From the IMG/VR virus record IMGVR_UViG_3300033149_001571, positions 1 to 64,000 of that record: a DNA stretch of 64,000 nucleotides; one strand, written 5' to 3'. The position numbers and the translations under genes were made by a program. A model generated the notes under the pieces. The model saw only the letters and a program-made list of their open reading frames with translations, was not told the origin of the DNA and did no database searches. This document shows positions 14,345-23,958 of the stretch, in pieces. The stretch is from a virus. The first letter of the stretch is position 1. Every line of letters begins with the position of its first letter.

Positions 14345-17300
14345 TCATTCGTCTACCCGCTTCGGGCTAACCGTCACCCCTACCGTCTTATCCGGCTTCG
14401 CGCTACCGGGGAGAATCGTGTAGGGCGCGTCGTTCTCTAGAGACTTGATCGACGCGGCCACGGATCGCGGCTTCTCGGATATGTCTTCGACGTCTAGCAA
14501 GACGGCATCATAGCCGGAGCGTCTAGACACTCCCGTACCTAGGTGCGCCGCCCCTAGATTATCGAGAGTCGCGTAGCTCACCACGCGGCGATTCTCTCCC
14601 GCTAGGATATATTCGTTCTCTCCGTTTAGACCAATCGAGAACGGAGACGCGCGGCGGTCCGCGAGAATCTCCCCTACGTCCGCCTCTCGCGTGGTGATCA
14701 CGGATCGGGATCGGCCCTCTATGCTTACGCTACCGGAGAAAGCGTCCGCGGAGAACGGGCTATCAGACCACGAACACGCGGCGTCTTGTTTAATCACGAA
14801 CTTGCGAGCGGACTTGTTTTTAATCTCGTTCGCTAGGTCTCCGAAGTGAAGCCCGCGGTAGGCTCGTACCTTCGTCACGCCTTGCGCCTTGAGAACGGCT
14901 TGCGTGTGCCCATAGAACGCCGCCGCCACGTCTTCGAGGTTCCCTAGGTACTTACCGCTGTAGGAACTCTTAATCTCTCCAGTGCCGAAATCTACCTCGT
15001 AACTGCCAAATTTACGCTTACCGGTGAGTCTAACTCGCGCGCTTACGTTGGAGTCTTGCGATAGCCCTAACCGGTGCGCCATCCAGTGGAAGATATCCGC
15101 GGCCCCCCCGGTGCTGCTACCGGACCAACTGCTAGAGGCCTTCTCCATGATCTCGGAGTAGAAATCCGGGTAGGTCTTCATGAAGACCGTACGGCTCTCG
15201 GATGCGGCCTTCTTCCGAGCCGTGTCACTTAGCAGGCTCGCGCGGTCGAATCCTAGATCCGTGCTCGGGGACGCGAGCGGGGACTTAAGGTCTTCCATCG
15301 CCTTCGTGCTCTGCACGTAGCTTCGGAGCACCTTCTCCTTCTGCTCGTCTGGGATCTTGTCCCAGACCTTCGGAGAGAACGGAGCACGGCCGCCCTTAAG
15401 AATCTCCTCGATCTCTTTCCGCGCCGCGGCGGCTCGCGCCTTCCGTTCGGCGGCTTCCTTCTTCGCCTTCTTCGCCGCGGCGGCCTTCGCCTTCTTCTCT
15501 TCCTTGATCTTCTTTACGAACTCCGCGCGCCGGCTCTTAATGTTGTCGCGGCGTTTAATCAACTTGTCACGAAGAGCCGAACGCTCTACGAGATCCTCGG
15601 GACCTAGCAAGTCCACCACCTTCGTAATCTGAGCGTCCGTGATACTCGCGACCCGATCGATTCCCGCTACCACCGCCTCCGCGTCCACCCCTTTGTAGAC
15701 GTCTGCCGCCGCGGGGTTCTTCGCGGAGTCTAGGAAGTTATCTAGCTCCGTCACCGTGTCCCCGAAGGCCCCTCCCTTCGCGTCTCCGCCCCCGCGGTAG
15801 CGTAGCGCCCCCTTCATGTCCCCACGGATGATCTTCCCGTTCGCGAGCTTCCTGAGCTTGCTAGGGCCCGTCCAGTTAGCGAGCCACGCATCCACCACGA
15901 AGCCGTCCGCTACTTGCTTCGCTAGGTCTCCCTTAATCGCGCTCGCGTTGATCTCGGTGCCTTCTCGGAAGTCGTAGACGGCCCTCTTCGCGTTGTCGGA
16001 TAGCGTGACGTCTGCCGCGTCAATGTCCGCGATCCGGTATAGCTCTCGCGTCAGCACCTCGTTCGCCACGTGGTCCGCGCTCTGCCGCTCGAAGCCGGTT
16101 AGACCCATGTCCCCGTAATCCTTCTCCGGTATTCCGAGAGACTCCGGGGTGGTCTTCGCCTTCTTCGCGGCCTTCTCGATATCCTCTAGGCTCTTCTCCG
16201 GGATTACGGCCTTCGTCTTCTTCGCGGCCTTCTTCTTCGTAGCCTTCTTCGCGAGCTTCCCGGGGATGTTCGCGTACTTCGAGTCCCGGAGCTTCCGTAG
16301 GTACTCGCGGCGATTCAGAAGCGTCTTAAGAAGCTCTTCGCCTTCCTTCGCATCGATCGGACCCACCTTCTTCACGAGAGCCTTAATCGTGGCCTCGTCG
16401 ATATCGAGAACGCGATCGATTCCGTGAGCTATGGATTTGTCCGTGACGTACTTAGAGAAGACCGAAGACGCTTGCGGGGCTATCTTCGGATCTAGAAGCG
16501 TGTCTAGCTCTTTTACTTCGTCACCCCATACCCCGGGGATCAGATCGTTCTTCTTCCCTCCCTGCGCGCGGTAGCGGAGCGCCCCGCCCGTGTCTAGCCG
16601 GTACGCCTTCGAGCCCTTAACCAGGAGGTTATCGTACCCGAGACCCACGACGTCCCAATTGGCGAGCCATGCGTCTACCACGAACTCTTCCGCGATGCCT
16701 TCGAGCTTCCCCGATTTGAGCGCCGCCGCGTCTTCCCCTACCCCGTCGATTATCTTCGAGGCGATCGACGGCTTTCCCTTCCGGGTAGCTAGAACCACGT
16801 CCGGGATATCGACACCCGCGGCCCGGTATAGCTGAGCGGCTAGGACTTCGTTACGCGCTACGTCCTCCACGCTTGGAGTCTTCACGTACCACCGCTCGCC
16901 CGTGGTGCTCTCGTACATGCCCCCGTCATTACTGCCCCCCTGAGCCCCTACCTTCTTCCACTTCGCCGTATCGTCCACGTCTACGACGTCCGCGGGGATC
17001 TTCGTAGGCTCTTCCGGCTTCTTCTTCGCGGCCTTCTTCTTCGTGGCCTTCTTCTTCGTAGCCTTCTTCTTCGCTACGGCCTTCGCTACGTCTGCCGCGT
17101 CCGGGGCGATTGCGGTAGCTACCTTCTTCGCCTTAATCGCGCTCACGTCGTCGATGTACTTCGCGAGCGCTGGTACGCTCTTCGCTTGCTTCGTCTTCGC
17201 CGCGTGCTTCGTGAGCCAATCCGCTAGATCGTCTCTCGTGACCACGAGGGACTTCCCTACCTTCTTCGCGGGGAGCTTCCCGGCGTAGACCGCATTATTA

Positions 17301-20263
17301 AGCACGTAAGACTTAACCTCGAAGAGCTTCGCCGCCTCGCTCGTCTTTAGCTCCGCGGGGAAGAGCTTCGCGAGCGCCTTCGCCTCCGTCTCTTTCGCGG
17401 CCTTAGCCGCCCCCGCCTTCTTCGCGGACTCTTCGGCCTTCTGAGCCTTCGCGAGAAGCGTCTTAAACTTGTCACCCTTCGAGACCTTGCCGGTCTCCGT
17501 CTGTAGCCACTTCGCTAGATCTTGCGCTTCGATCTCGTAGGTGAACGCCCCCGCCTTCTTCGGGTTCGGGATCTTCGTAGCCTTTAGCTTCTCCGCGTAG
17601 ATCGCATTATTGATCGCGTACGGCTTCACCTCTAGCGCCTTCGCTAGATCGCTGGAGAGTATCTTCTCCGCGCCTACGATATCGGCGTAGCTCTCCGCCG
17701 CTACCGCTGCGTCTGCCGCCGCTGCGTCTACCACGGCGTCCGTCGCGTCTTCTAGCTTATCAAGCGCCGCCGCGGCTTCGTCCGCGCTCGTGGCGGCTAT
17801 CGGAGCTTCTAGCTTCGCCGCTTGCATCTTCGCTAGGTCTCCGCTCGCTATGGCGTCGTCTGCTAGCTTCTTCGCTCCGCCCCCTACCTTCTTCGCGGCG
17901 TCGTCTAGCTCTTCTAGAATCGCCTTCGCCTTCTTCCCTTGGAGAGAGAAGCCGGCCTCCGTGAGAACCTTCTGGATCTCCGCCTTCTTCGCGGTGAACC
18001 CCGCGGAGGTGCCGTCTTCGATCGCCTCCTCTACGAGCGCCTTCGCCTTCGCCTTCGCTTGCGCGGTCGTGAGCTTTGGAGGCTTCTTCCGGTAGATGAA
18101 ATCGGGGACGCCTGAGACGTTCGCCCCCTCTAGCTTCCACGTGAGGGAAGAGATCTCGCCGGACTCCCCGATTAGCTGGATCTTGACAGACGACGGATCG
18201 AATTCTTTAACCGCTACTTCGGCTCCGTTTAGCCTTACCAGATCTCCGGCCTCGATATCCGCTACGGGGGTCCGTGCGAAGCCCTTCGACGTTAGCACCT
18301 TGATCTCGTCGGTCTGTTTAATCGCTAGCTTTAGACTCTTCTTCGCCTCGTCTAGAGTCTTCCCCGAGAGCGTCCCGAGCGGCTCGTATTTCGTTACGAA
18401 ATTCTCTAGCTTCACTCTCGCCGCGTTGATCTTCGAGGGGTCTGCGAGGGTACTCGCGGACAGTACCTCCTTAATCGACGCGCCTACGTTGCTCTCTGCG
18501 ATCTCTGAGCTTTCGCGATAGAGCTTCTTCGCTAGATCCTTGTCTCGGAGCTTGATTACCGGCGGCTTCTTCCACACGCGAGGAGAGCTATATACGTAGA
18601 TATTCCCCGCCGGGCTCTTCGCGAGCTTCGCCACCTTGGGATCGGCTTCTAGGCTCTTCCCGCTGATTAGCCGTACTCGAATCTTTCCCGCCTTCGGGAA
18701 AGACTCTACCGTCATAGGGAAGCCGGACTCCGTGGCGATTATGTCTCCCGGCTTTAGGTCATCGAATTTCTTCGTGGTCTTCTTCGCGGACTTCCACTCC
18801 TGTTTAGCTTGCGCCTTCCAATCTTCGGGAGACACGCTACCCGGCTTCGGAGAGATCACCGCCTTGGAACTGTCTAGAGACTTCTTAACCTTCGCGGCTT
18901 CGAGCGCCGCCGCTTGCTCTTTAGAAGCCTTTCGCGCTAGTGCTTTCGCCTGGGCGATCTTCTTCGCCTTCTCCGCCGCCGCGGCCTCCGCCGCCTTCTT
19001 CTCCGCGAGTAGCTTCGCCTTCGCCGCTTCTTCTTTCGCCTTCGCTTCTTTGAGCTTCGCCGCCTTCGCGGCCTTCGCCTTCTCCGCGGCTTCCTTCGCC
19101 TTCTTCTGCGCTATCTTGTTCTGAATCGTGGCCTTCTTCGCGGCGAGAAGAGCCTGGATCCTATCGATCTCGTCCACCTCCGCCTTGATCGCGTTGATCC
19201 TGGCCATGAGCGCTTCCACCTGCTGGATTGCGGCCTGCTGCGCGGCGGGTGTCACGAGCGAAGCGGCCCCCTTCTTCGCGGCCTGTAGCTTCTTTCGATA
19301 GTCGATTAGGTTCGCGGAGAGCATCGCCTTACGGATCTCCGTAGGCCCCTCCGCACGCGCCGCGCTCGCCCCCGGTATGGTAATCGGAGCGTCTTCCGTC
19401 GGCGTCGCGGTGTCTACGATATACCCCTTGTCTCCGTCCTCGAATTCGTCTCCGTAGCTTGCTCGCCATCCCACCACGATCTCGCGGTCGTGGGGGCGGT
19501 TCGGCGGCGCTTGATAGCTCACCCCGAAGAAGGGATCGTAGAAGGGTTCTTTAACCGGCTTCGTCTGCCCGTGTAGCCCTACGGAGTCCCGGCCGGTCCG
19601 GGAGTCGAAGGTAGCCACGAGACGCTTAAGCATAGGCTCGTCGTCTGTGTCCTCCTCGATTAGCGCGTTTAGCTGTAAGCCGTTGTAGGCGGCGCTCGTC
19701 TCCGTACGGATGATTCGATCGACCATCCATTGACGATCACCCACCACGTCCTTAACCGCGGCCATCACTTTAGGCCGCGCCTTGATCCAAGATTCACCCG
19801 TTAGGATCGTCTTCGCTATCTCGTCTTCGATCTTCGTGACGGTGCCGGACCCGTACCTAGCGAAGCTCTGCGCGTACGTTCGTAGACGGATCTTCGATAG
19901 CTGGTTAGCTTGATTATCGATCCACCCGAGAGACTCGAATCGAAGCGGCCGGGCCACCCCTAGGTACTGGCGGTCTAGAGCGTGAAGCCACGTCGAAGCG
20001 TCCCGAGCGGATACCCTAGCGGTCTCCGCGAGACCTAGGGCTAGAAGGTCCGTCTGGCCCTTGGTTAGCTGAGAGACGCCGGCCTGTAGCTGCCGCATCA
20101 CTGCGAGGCGCTCCGCGTAGCCCCACGAGCCTAGACTCATTCCGGCTAGGTCCTTCTTCACCTGCCGGAGCGTGTCTAGAGCGAGCTTCGCCGCGCGCGT
20201 CTGGGACTGTAGCTGTACGGCGCGGATACTGTCCGCCTGAGCTTCGAGAAGATCACGAAGCAT
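14345..20263 (-). CDS. Giant MuF-type head protein with HTH, kinase-like and ART-like segments
   Basis: 1972 residues, far longer than ordinary MuF/SPP1 gp7 proteins (about 300-500). Residues ~150-270 match the head morphogenesis (MuF) domain: RTETSAAYNGLQ, TFDSRTGRDSVGLHGQ, PPNRPHDREIVVGWR. Residues ~340-460 are an Ala/Lys/Glu coiled coil. Two excisionase-like helix-turn-helix units follow (~864-921 and ~971-1018: LAKALEVKPYAINNAIYAEKL and AAKLFEVKSYVLNNAVYAGKL), then Lys/Ala repeats. Residues ~1100-1325 resemble a HipA/PI-kinase-like fold (GGSNDGGMYE, WYVKTP, catalytic-loop-like ANWDVVGLGYDN, LDTGG). A second, degenerate copy lies at ~1388-1575. The C-terminus (~1690-1900) looks like an ADP-ribosyltransferase: YRGL (~1801), CSWSDSPFS, ENE (~1882). 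It lies after the portal gene, so it is probably packaged and possibly injected. Confidence 0.85.
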   Translation of the reverse strand: MLRDLLEAQADSIRAVQLQSQTRAAKLALDTLRQVKKDLAGMSLGSWGYAERLAVMRQLQAGVSQLTKGQTDLLALGLAETARVSARDASTWLHALDRQYLGVARPLRFESLGWIDNQANQLSKIRLRTYAQSFARYGSGTVTKIEDEIAKTILTGESWIKARPKVMAAVKDVVGDRQWMVDRIIRTETSAAYNGLQLNALIEEDTDDEPMLKRLVATFDSRTGRDSVGLHGQTKPVKEPFYDPFFGVSYQAPPNRPHDREIVVGWRASYGDEFEDGDKGYIVDTATPTEDAPITIPGASAARAEGPTEIRKAMLSANLIDYRKKLQAAKKGAASLVTPAAQQAAIQQVEALMARINAIKAEVDEIDRIQALLAAKKATIQNKIAQKKAKEAAEKAKAAKAAKLKEAKAKEEAAKAKLLAEKKAAEAAAAEKAKKIAQAKALARKASKEQAAALEAAKVKKSLDSSKAVISPKPGSVSPEDWKAQAKQEWKSAKKTTKKFDDLKPGDIIATESGFPMTVESFPKAGKIRVRLISGKSLEADPKVAKLAKSPAGNIYVYSSPRVWKKPPVIKLRDKDLAKKLYRESSEIAESNVGASIKEVLSASTLADPSKINAARVKLENFVTKYEPLGTLSGKTLDEAKKSLKLAIKQTDEIKVLTSKGFARTPVADIEAGDLVRLNGAEVAVKEFDPSSVKIQLIGESGEISSLTWKLEGANVSGVPDFIYRKKPPKLTTAQAKAKAKALVEEAIEDGTSAGFTAKKAEIQKVLTEAGFSLQGKKAKAILEELDDAAKKVGGGAKKLADDAIASGDLAKMQAAKLEAPIAATSADEAAAALDKLEDATDAVVDAAAADAAVAAESYADIVGAEKILSSDLAKALEVKPYAINNAIYAEKLKATKIPNPKKAGAFTYEIEAQDLAKWLQTETGKVSKGDKFKTLLAKAQKAEESAKKAGAAKAAKETEAKALAKLFPAELKTSEAAKLFEVKSYVLNNAVYAGKLPAKKVGKSLVVTRDDLADWLTKHAAKTKQAKSVPALAKYIDDVSAIKAKKVATAIAPDAADVAKAVAKKKATKKKATKKKAAKKKPEEPTKIPADVVDVDDTAKWKKVGAQGGSNDGGMYESTTGERWYVKTPSVEDVARNEVLAAQLYRAAGVDIPDVVLATRKGKPSIASKIIDGVGEDAAALKSGKLEGIAEEFVVDAWLANWDVVGLGYDNLLVKGSKAYRLDTGGALRYRAQGGKKNDLIPGVWGDEVKELDTLLDPKIAPQASSVFSKYVTDKSIAHGIDRVLDIDEATIKALVKKVGPIDAKEGEELLKTLLNRREYLRKLRDSKYANIPGKLAKKATKKKAAKKTKAVIPEKSLEDIEKAAKKAKTTPESLGIPEKDYGDMGLTGFERQSADHVANEVLTRELYRIADIDAADVTLSDNAKRAVYDFREGTEINASAIKGDLAKQVADGFVVDAWLANWTGPSKLRKLANGKIIRGDMKGALRYRGGGDAKGGAFGDTVTELDNFLDSAKNPAAADVYKGVDAEAVVAGIDRVASITDAQITKVVDLLGPEDLVERSALRDKLIKRRDNIKSRRAEFVKKIKEEKKAKAAAAKKAKKEAAERKARAAAARKEIEEILKGGRAPFSPKVWDKIPDEQKEKVLRSYVQSTKAMEDLKSPLASPSTDLGFDRASLLSDTARKKAASESRTVFMKTYPDFYSEIMEKASSSWSGSSTGGAADIFHWMAHRLGLSQDSNVSARVRLTGKRKFGSYEVDFGTGEIKSSYSGKYLGNLEDVAAAFYGHTQAVLKAQGVTKVRAYRGLHFGDLANEIKNKSARKFVIKQDAACSWSDSPFSADAFSGSVSIEGRSRSVITTREADVGEILADRRASPFSIGLNGENEYILAGENRRVVSYATLDNLGAAHLGTGVSRRSGYDAVLLDVEDISEKPRSVAASIKSLENDAPYTILPGSAKPDKTVGVTVSPKRVDE

Positions 20264-20271
20264 CTAAGCGC

Positions 20272-22119
20272 CTACCCTTCCGCGTCTTCGTCTTCGTCCG
20301 CTTCTTCCGCGTCTTCGTTCTCTAGATCCTCGCGGTAGTCCGGGGGCTCTAGGTCTTCGTCTTCGTCTTCGTCGTCGAGACCCATCCCCCCTAGACCTTC
20401 GATCATCGCGCGCATACCTTCGGAGCGCTCTAGCGCCACCCGTCGCACCTCTTCGTCCCCATCATTCCCGAGCATCTGCGCTAGTTGCCGAATCGCGGTC
20501 TCTTCTGAGATCGCTTGCTTCTGAGCGCTCGCGACCGCCATAGCCTGAGCCATCTGAGCCACCTGAGCGGCCGTAGGCGTCCAGTACGGGGGCCACTCCA
20601 TATCTACGTATGTCTCGGGGGGTCCGGGTTCGTGAGCCTCGTACGACACCTCTACGGACGCGGGAGCGGCCGGGATCATCGGGTCATCTTTCGAGGTGTC
20701 CGCCTCCACCTCTCGGATTACTTTCCGCGGAGGGAGTAGGATACCGGGCCGGTCTTCTCCGCTCCCTACCTTCTCCATATTCGCGACCCCGTGATTCTTC
20801 GCGGCGGTAAGTAGGAGATACGATATCTCCCGGACCGCGCTCCCGAGTGTGACGCGGAGCCGGTTCGCCTTGCTCTCCATGGATCGCCATAGGATCTGGA
20901 GAGCTTCGCCGGACTGGTAAGCCTTCGCGGTGTCCGGGTGGATTACGACGCACTCTACGGTCTGGAGTACCTCGTGGATCATCTTATCGATCGCCTTAAG
21001 CCCGATCTCCACGCTCGTACCTTGCATCTCTAGATATTTCGCTTCGCCGTCCGGAGAGAGCGGGATTACGTGGCTCGATCCCTTCTGGATTAGGTTATTC
21101 CGGCGGCGGTTCTGCCGGTCTTCCTTGATCACGAGGGTCGGATCTGCGTTCGCTACCGCGGCCTTATAAACCTGAGACTGTAGCCGATCTAGCTTATCGA
21201 GAAGCGGCCACGCCCCCGAGCAATCGGGCTCACCGTCCGGGCTCTCCGTGCGTCTCGTGTTCTGGTACCAGACGACGGGACACGCTCCGAACTTATGGGG
21301 GACCACCTTCGCGACCGGGATCGCTTCGTCTGGTACGTCGTCACACGGGACGTCCCGGTAGTAGATAATCTCTTCGGGGGTCCATGCTCGGGTCTTATAA
21401 AAGAGCTTAGACACGAGCCGTCCGCGGTCTCGCGGTCCCGGTAGGCCGCCCCCTTCGTTCGCTCGCTCCCACACCTGCCGGACCACCTTCGTCTGTTCGA
21501 TCACGACGTTAGGGACCCACCCGGGAGACTCGGGGCACCACTCCGCCACCCACACGTTCGACGGTCGAAGCACCTCCGCCTCGAAGTGTCCGGCAACGAT
21601 CCCGAGCGCCACGAGCGAAGAGCCACACGCGCCCGCTACGTCTCGCGCTTGTGAGAGCACGTCCCACAGACTCGCCTCCCGGAACGCCGCTTCTAGGTAA
21701 TCCTGCGTCGCCGGTGAAGACCACGAGCGAAGAGCGGGCCTCCTCCCTTCCCCTAAGAGCATCTCCGTGAATCGGCTCGTAACCTGCCGCGCTAGAGGTA
21801 CCGGAGCGTCCGGCTTCCGGTAGGCGTGTGGCGTACTGTTCACGGGGACGAACCCCTGGGGCTTAAGGCGCTCCTGCATGTAGCCGACGCCCGGATCTCT
21901 CGGGAGCCCGTTCCAATCGCTCCCGTGGTGGTCGTGTTGGGAACCCTCGAAGAAGCCGTAGCACTGGGTTAAGGCTCTACACCGCGGGTCCGATTCTAGG
22001 TCTAGGACCGCCATAGCGGAGAGATAATCGCGGACGAATCGGATAGAGCCGCCCTCTTCGGACGCTTGCCCGGGGAGCGTCTGCAACACTCCGCCCTTCA
22101 TACTCGAATTCCCTTCCAT
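20272..22119 (-). CDS. Portal protein
   Basis: 615 residues, directly after the large terminase and before the MuF-type gene, the usual place of the portal. Features of the portal fold include the N-terminal YLSAMAVLDLESDPRCR region, VTSRFTEMLLGEGRRP, ASLWDVLSQARDVAGACGSSLVALG, a long helix (LLDKLDRLQSQVYKAAVANADPTLVIKED) and a strongly acidic C-terminal tail (DDEDEDEDLEPP ... EDEDAEG). It would form the dodecameric DNA channel and dock the terminase. ATG at 22119 has AGGGAGG only 2 bases upstream. A second ATG at 22101 has AGGG at better spacing, so the true start may be six codons later. Confidence 0.85.
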   Translation of the reverse strand: MEGNSSMKGGVLQTLPGQASEEGGSIRFVRDYLSAMAVLDLESDPRCRALTQCYGFFEGSQHDHHGSDWNGLPRDPGVGYMQERLKPQGFVPVNSTPHAYRKPDAPVPLARQVTSRFTEMLLGEGRRPALRSWSSPATQDYLEAAFREASLWDVLSQARDVAGACGSSLVALGIVAGHFEAEVLRPSNVWVAEWCPESPGWVPNVVIEQTKVVRQVWERANEGGGLPGPRDRGRLVSKLFYKTRAWTPEEIIYYRDVPCDDVPDEAIPVAKVVPHKFGACPVVWYQNTRRTESPDGEPDCSGAWPLLDKLDRLQSQVYKAAVANADPTLVIKEDRQNRRRNNLIQKGSSHVIPLSPDGEAKYLEMQGTSVEIGLKAIDKMIHEVLQTVECVVIHPDTAKAYQSGEALQILWRSMESKANRLRVTLGSAVREISYLLLTAAKNHGVANMEKVGSGEDRPGILLPPRKVIREVEADTSKDDPMIPAAPASVEVSYEAHEPGPPETYVDMEWPPYWTPTAAQVAQMAQAMAVASAQKQAISEETAIRQLAQMLGNDGDEEVRRVALERSEGMRAMIEGLGGMGLDDEDEDEDLEPPDYREDLENEDAEEADEDEDAEG

Positions 22120-22138
22120 GGCCTCCCTACCTTACCAC

Positions 22139-23638
22139 CTACCGCGAGAGAGAATCGATATCGAAGAAAGCGGCGTCTTCCTTAGCGGTCCACGCCCCGT
22201 GCCCGTGCCCTGATTTACGGGCCGATTCACGAGCGATCCACGAAGCCACGAGCCGGTCTCCGGTGTGCTCCGTGGGGACGTAGGAGGTACACTCCCGGAC
22301 CCACGAAGCCACCTCCTCGTGCGGAACCATGTCCGGGTCGCAAGGGATGATCCATTTACCTTGCTCGAACTCCGTCCCGAGCGATTCAATTCCCCACTGG
22401 ATATCCCGCTTATTCGCTCCGGTGTAGTGCTTACGTAGCGGGAGCGCTGATAGCTCCCCCGCAAACTGAGCGAGGTAATCCTGTGCCGCGTTGCTCTCCA
22501 CCGTGATAATCGATCCGAATCGCCGGTAGACGTCTACAAGCTCTTCGAGGATACGCGGACCCGTCCAGCGGCCGGAGCGGATATCGAGAACGCGCCGCGA
22601 GCCGTCCGGGAGAATCGCGATCGTGAAGACGCACGCTAGATCTCCCTTCGCGCTCGAAGCTACGGATAGGTCTACCCCGGTAAAAGTCGGAGCGTCTTCC
22701 GGGTTCCACTCGGAGACGAATCCCGTCCCGCGGCCCCGCTCCAAGCACCTTTCAATCCACGCCTGTTTAATCCGCGCGTCATCATAGAGCGGGATTATAT
22801 TTCGGAGCATGTACGGGGCGAGTCTTCCTAGCTCGCTCTCTCGCCGCTTGAGAGCGTCCACCGTCCATAGTTCCGGGATCAGCGGGGCTTCCTTCCCGGT
22901 CTTCGGGTCGCGGACGAAGGCGCTATATAGGCGCTTCTCGTAGCCTTCGATCCGCGTTAGCCGGTGGAGTACGTCTTCCCTATGCCACACGTGTCCCACT
23001 GCCCACACTCTCCCGCCGCGCCGCGGGAGACGGGAGAGCACCTCGCCGGAGACCCACTCGAACATCTTCTCCCGCGAGTGTTCGGTGAAGGTGTTCTCCA
23101 TGTTGCAAATATCATCGATCACCACGAGATCTAGGCGAGAGCCTAGAATCTTCCCGTAGAGCCCGAACATCTGGATCGTAGGATCCGGGACGTTATCCGC
23201 CCTCTCTACGATGATCCCGCGCTCGCCCCATAGCCGCTGTCCGCTCGTAGACGGACGGAGGTTAGGGAACACGAGACGAAGCCACCGATTCCGCTCGATA
23301 TCCGCCTTAATCGCAGAGAGGAATTTCGTAGGGACTCCGCTCTTCGAGACGGAGATTACCCCGATTCGGATGTTTGGATTTCGGCCTATCTCGTAAAGAA
23401 GACGCCACCTCGTGATCTGGGAGCTTTTACCGTGACCCACCGGGGCGAAGAGCACGATTCGATCGTGATCGTCTAGCGCCTTCTGCCAGTCCCGGTGGAC
23501 GTCTCCCATCCGAATCGGTAGGTCCCCCTCTTGCCGCCCAATCGTCTCGATAAAAGCAGCGGAGTCTTCGCGAGCGCGGAGGATCTTCGCCCGTAGCGCT
23601 AGTCGTAAGCGCTCGGAGTCTTCTTCTTCGGTGCTCAC
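22139..23638 (-). CDS. terL: Terminase large subunit
   Basis: 499 residues. The ATPase half has Walker A APVGHGKSS (65-73), Walker B LVVIDD (D175/D176) and an arginine-rich SGEVLSRLPRRGG segment. The RNase H-like nuclease half begins near FTGVDLSVASSAKGD and continues with TVESNAAQD and a later Asp-bearing strand near TGDRLVASW. It cuts and pumps DNA into the prohead through the portal encoded next. Start is GTG in a GTGA overlap with the holin-like gene. Unusually, it lies downstream of tail and lysis genes, near the end of the late operon. Confidence 0.95.
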   Translation of the reverse strand: MSTEEEDSERLRLALRAKILRAREDSAAFIETIGRQEGDLPIRMGDVHRDWQKALDDHDRIVLFAPVGHGKSSQITRWRLLYEIGRNPNIRIGVISVSKSGVPTKFLSAIKADIERNRWLRLVFPNLRPSTSGQRLWGERGIIVERADNVPDPTIQMFGLYGKILGSRLDLVVIDDICNMENTFTEHSREKMFEWVSGEVLSRLPRRGGRVWAVGHVWHREDVLHRLTRIEGYEKRLYSAFVRDPKTGKEAPLIPELWTVDALKRRESELGRLAPYMLRNIIPLYDDARIKQAWIERCLERGRGTGFVSEWNPEDAPTFTGVDLSVASSAKGDLACVFTIAILPDGSRRVLDIRSGRWTGPRILEELVDVYRRFGSIITVESNAAQDYLAQFAGELSALPLRKHYTGANKRDIQWGIESLGTEFEQGKWIIPCDPDMVPHEEVASWVRECTSYVPTEHTGDRLVASWIARESARKSGHGHGAWTAKEDAAFFDIDSLSR

Positions 23639-23958
23639 TCGCCGGACTCTTCGGAGACGCTCTCTACGCTCGTGGCGGCCTTCGTGGCCACCTCTAGAGC
23701 TTCGGCTACGTCTCCGCCTTCTCCACGTGAAGCCACCGCCGTCTTGCCGCTCGCGATAGCTTCGCCGGCGTACTTACCTAGATCCGCGAGTCCCTGACCC
23801 CCTAGGTATGCCATCGCGAGAGCTGTGAGCTTATCCACGAAATCGCTCGCGTGCTCGGGGTCGATACCCCCGAACACGATAGCCGCGATCGTCGCGACGG
23901 TGACTAGGTAGATTAGAGCCTTCTTCGAGGTGGCTAGATCTTTAATCATGTTCTTCAT
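23635..23958 (-). CDS. Holin-like membrane protein
   Basis: 107 residues. A hydrophobic segment ALIYLVTVATIAAIVFGG (~14-31) is followed by a second, amphipathic one (LTALAMAYLGGQGLADLGKYAGEAI), then a polar, charged tail. Short length, an N-terminal membrane segment and a hydrophilic C-terminus are typical of holins, and endolysin and a coiled-coil membrane protein are encoded a little upstream. ATG at 23958 overlaps the preceding gene by 17 bases. An ATG three codons later (23949) is possible. Position between small and large terminase genes is unusual for a holin, so another small membrane role is possible. Confidence 0.6.
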   Translation of the reverse strand: MKNMIKDLATSKKALIYLVTVATIAAIVFGGIDPEHASDFVDKLTALAMAYLGGQGLADLGKYAGEAIASGKTAVASRGEGGDVAEALEVATKAATSVESVSEESGE

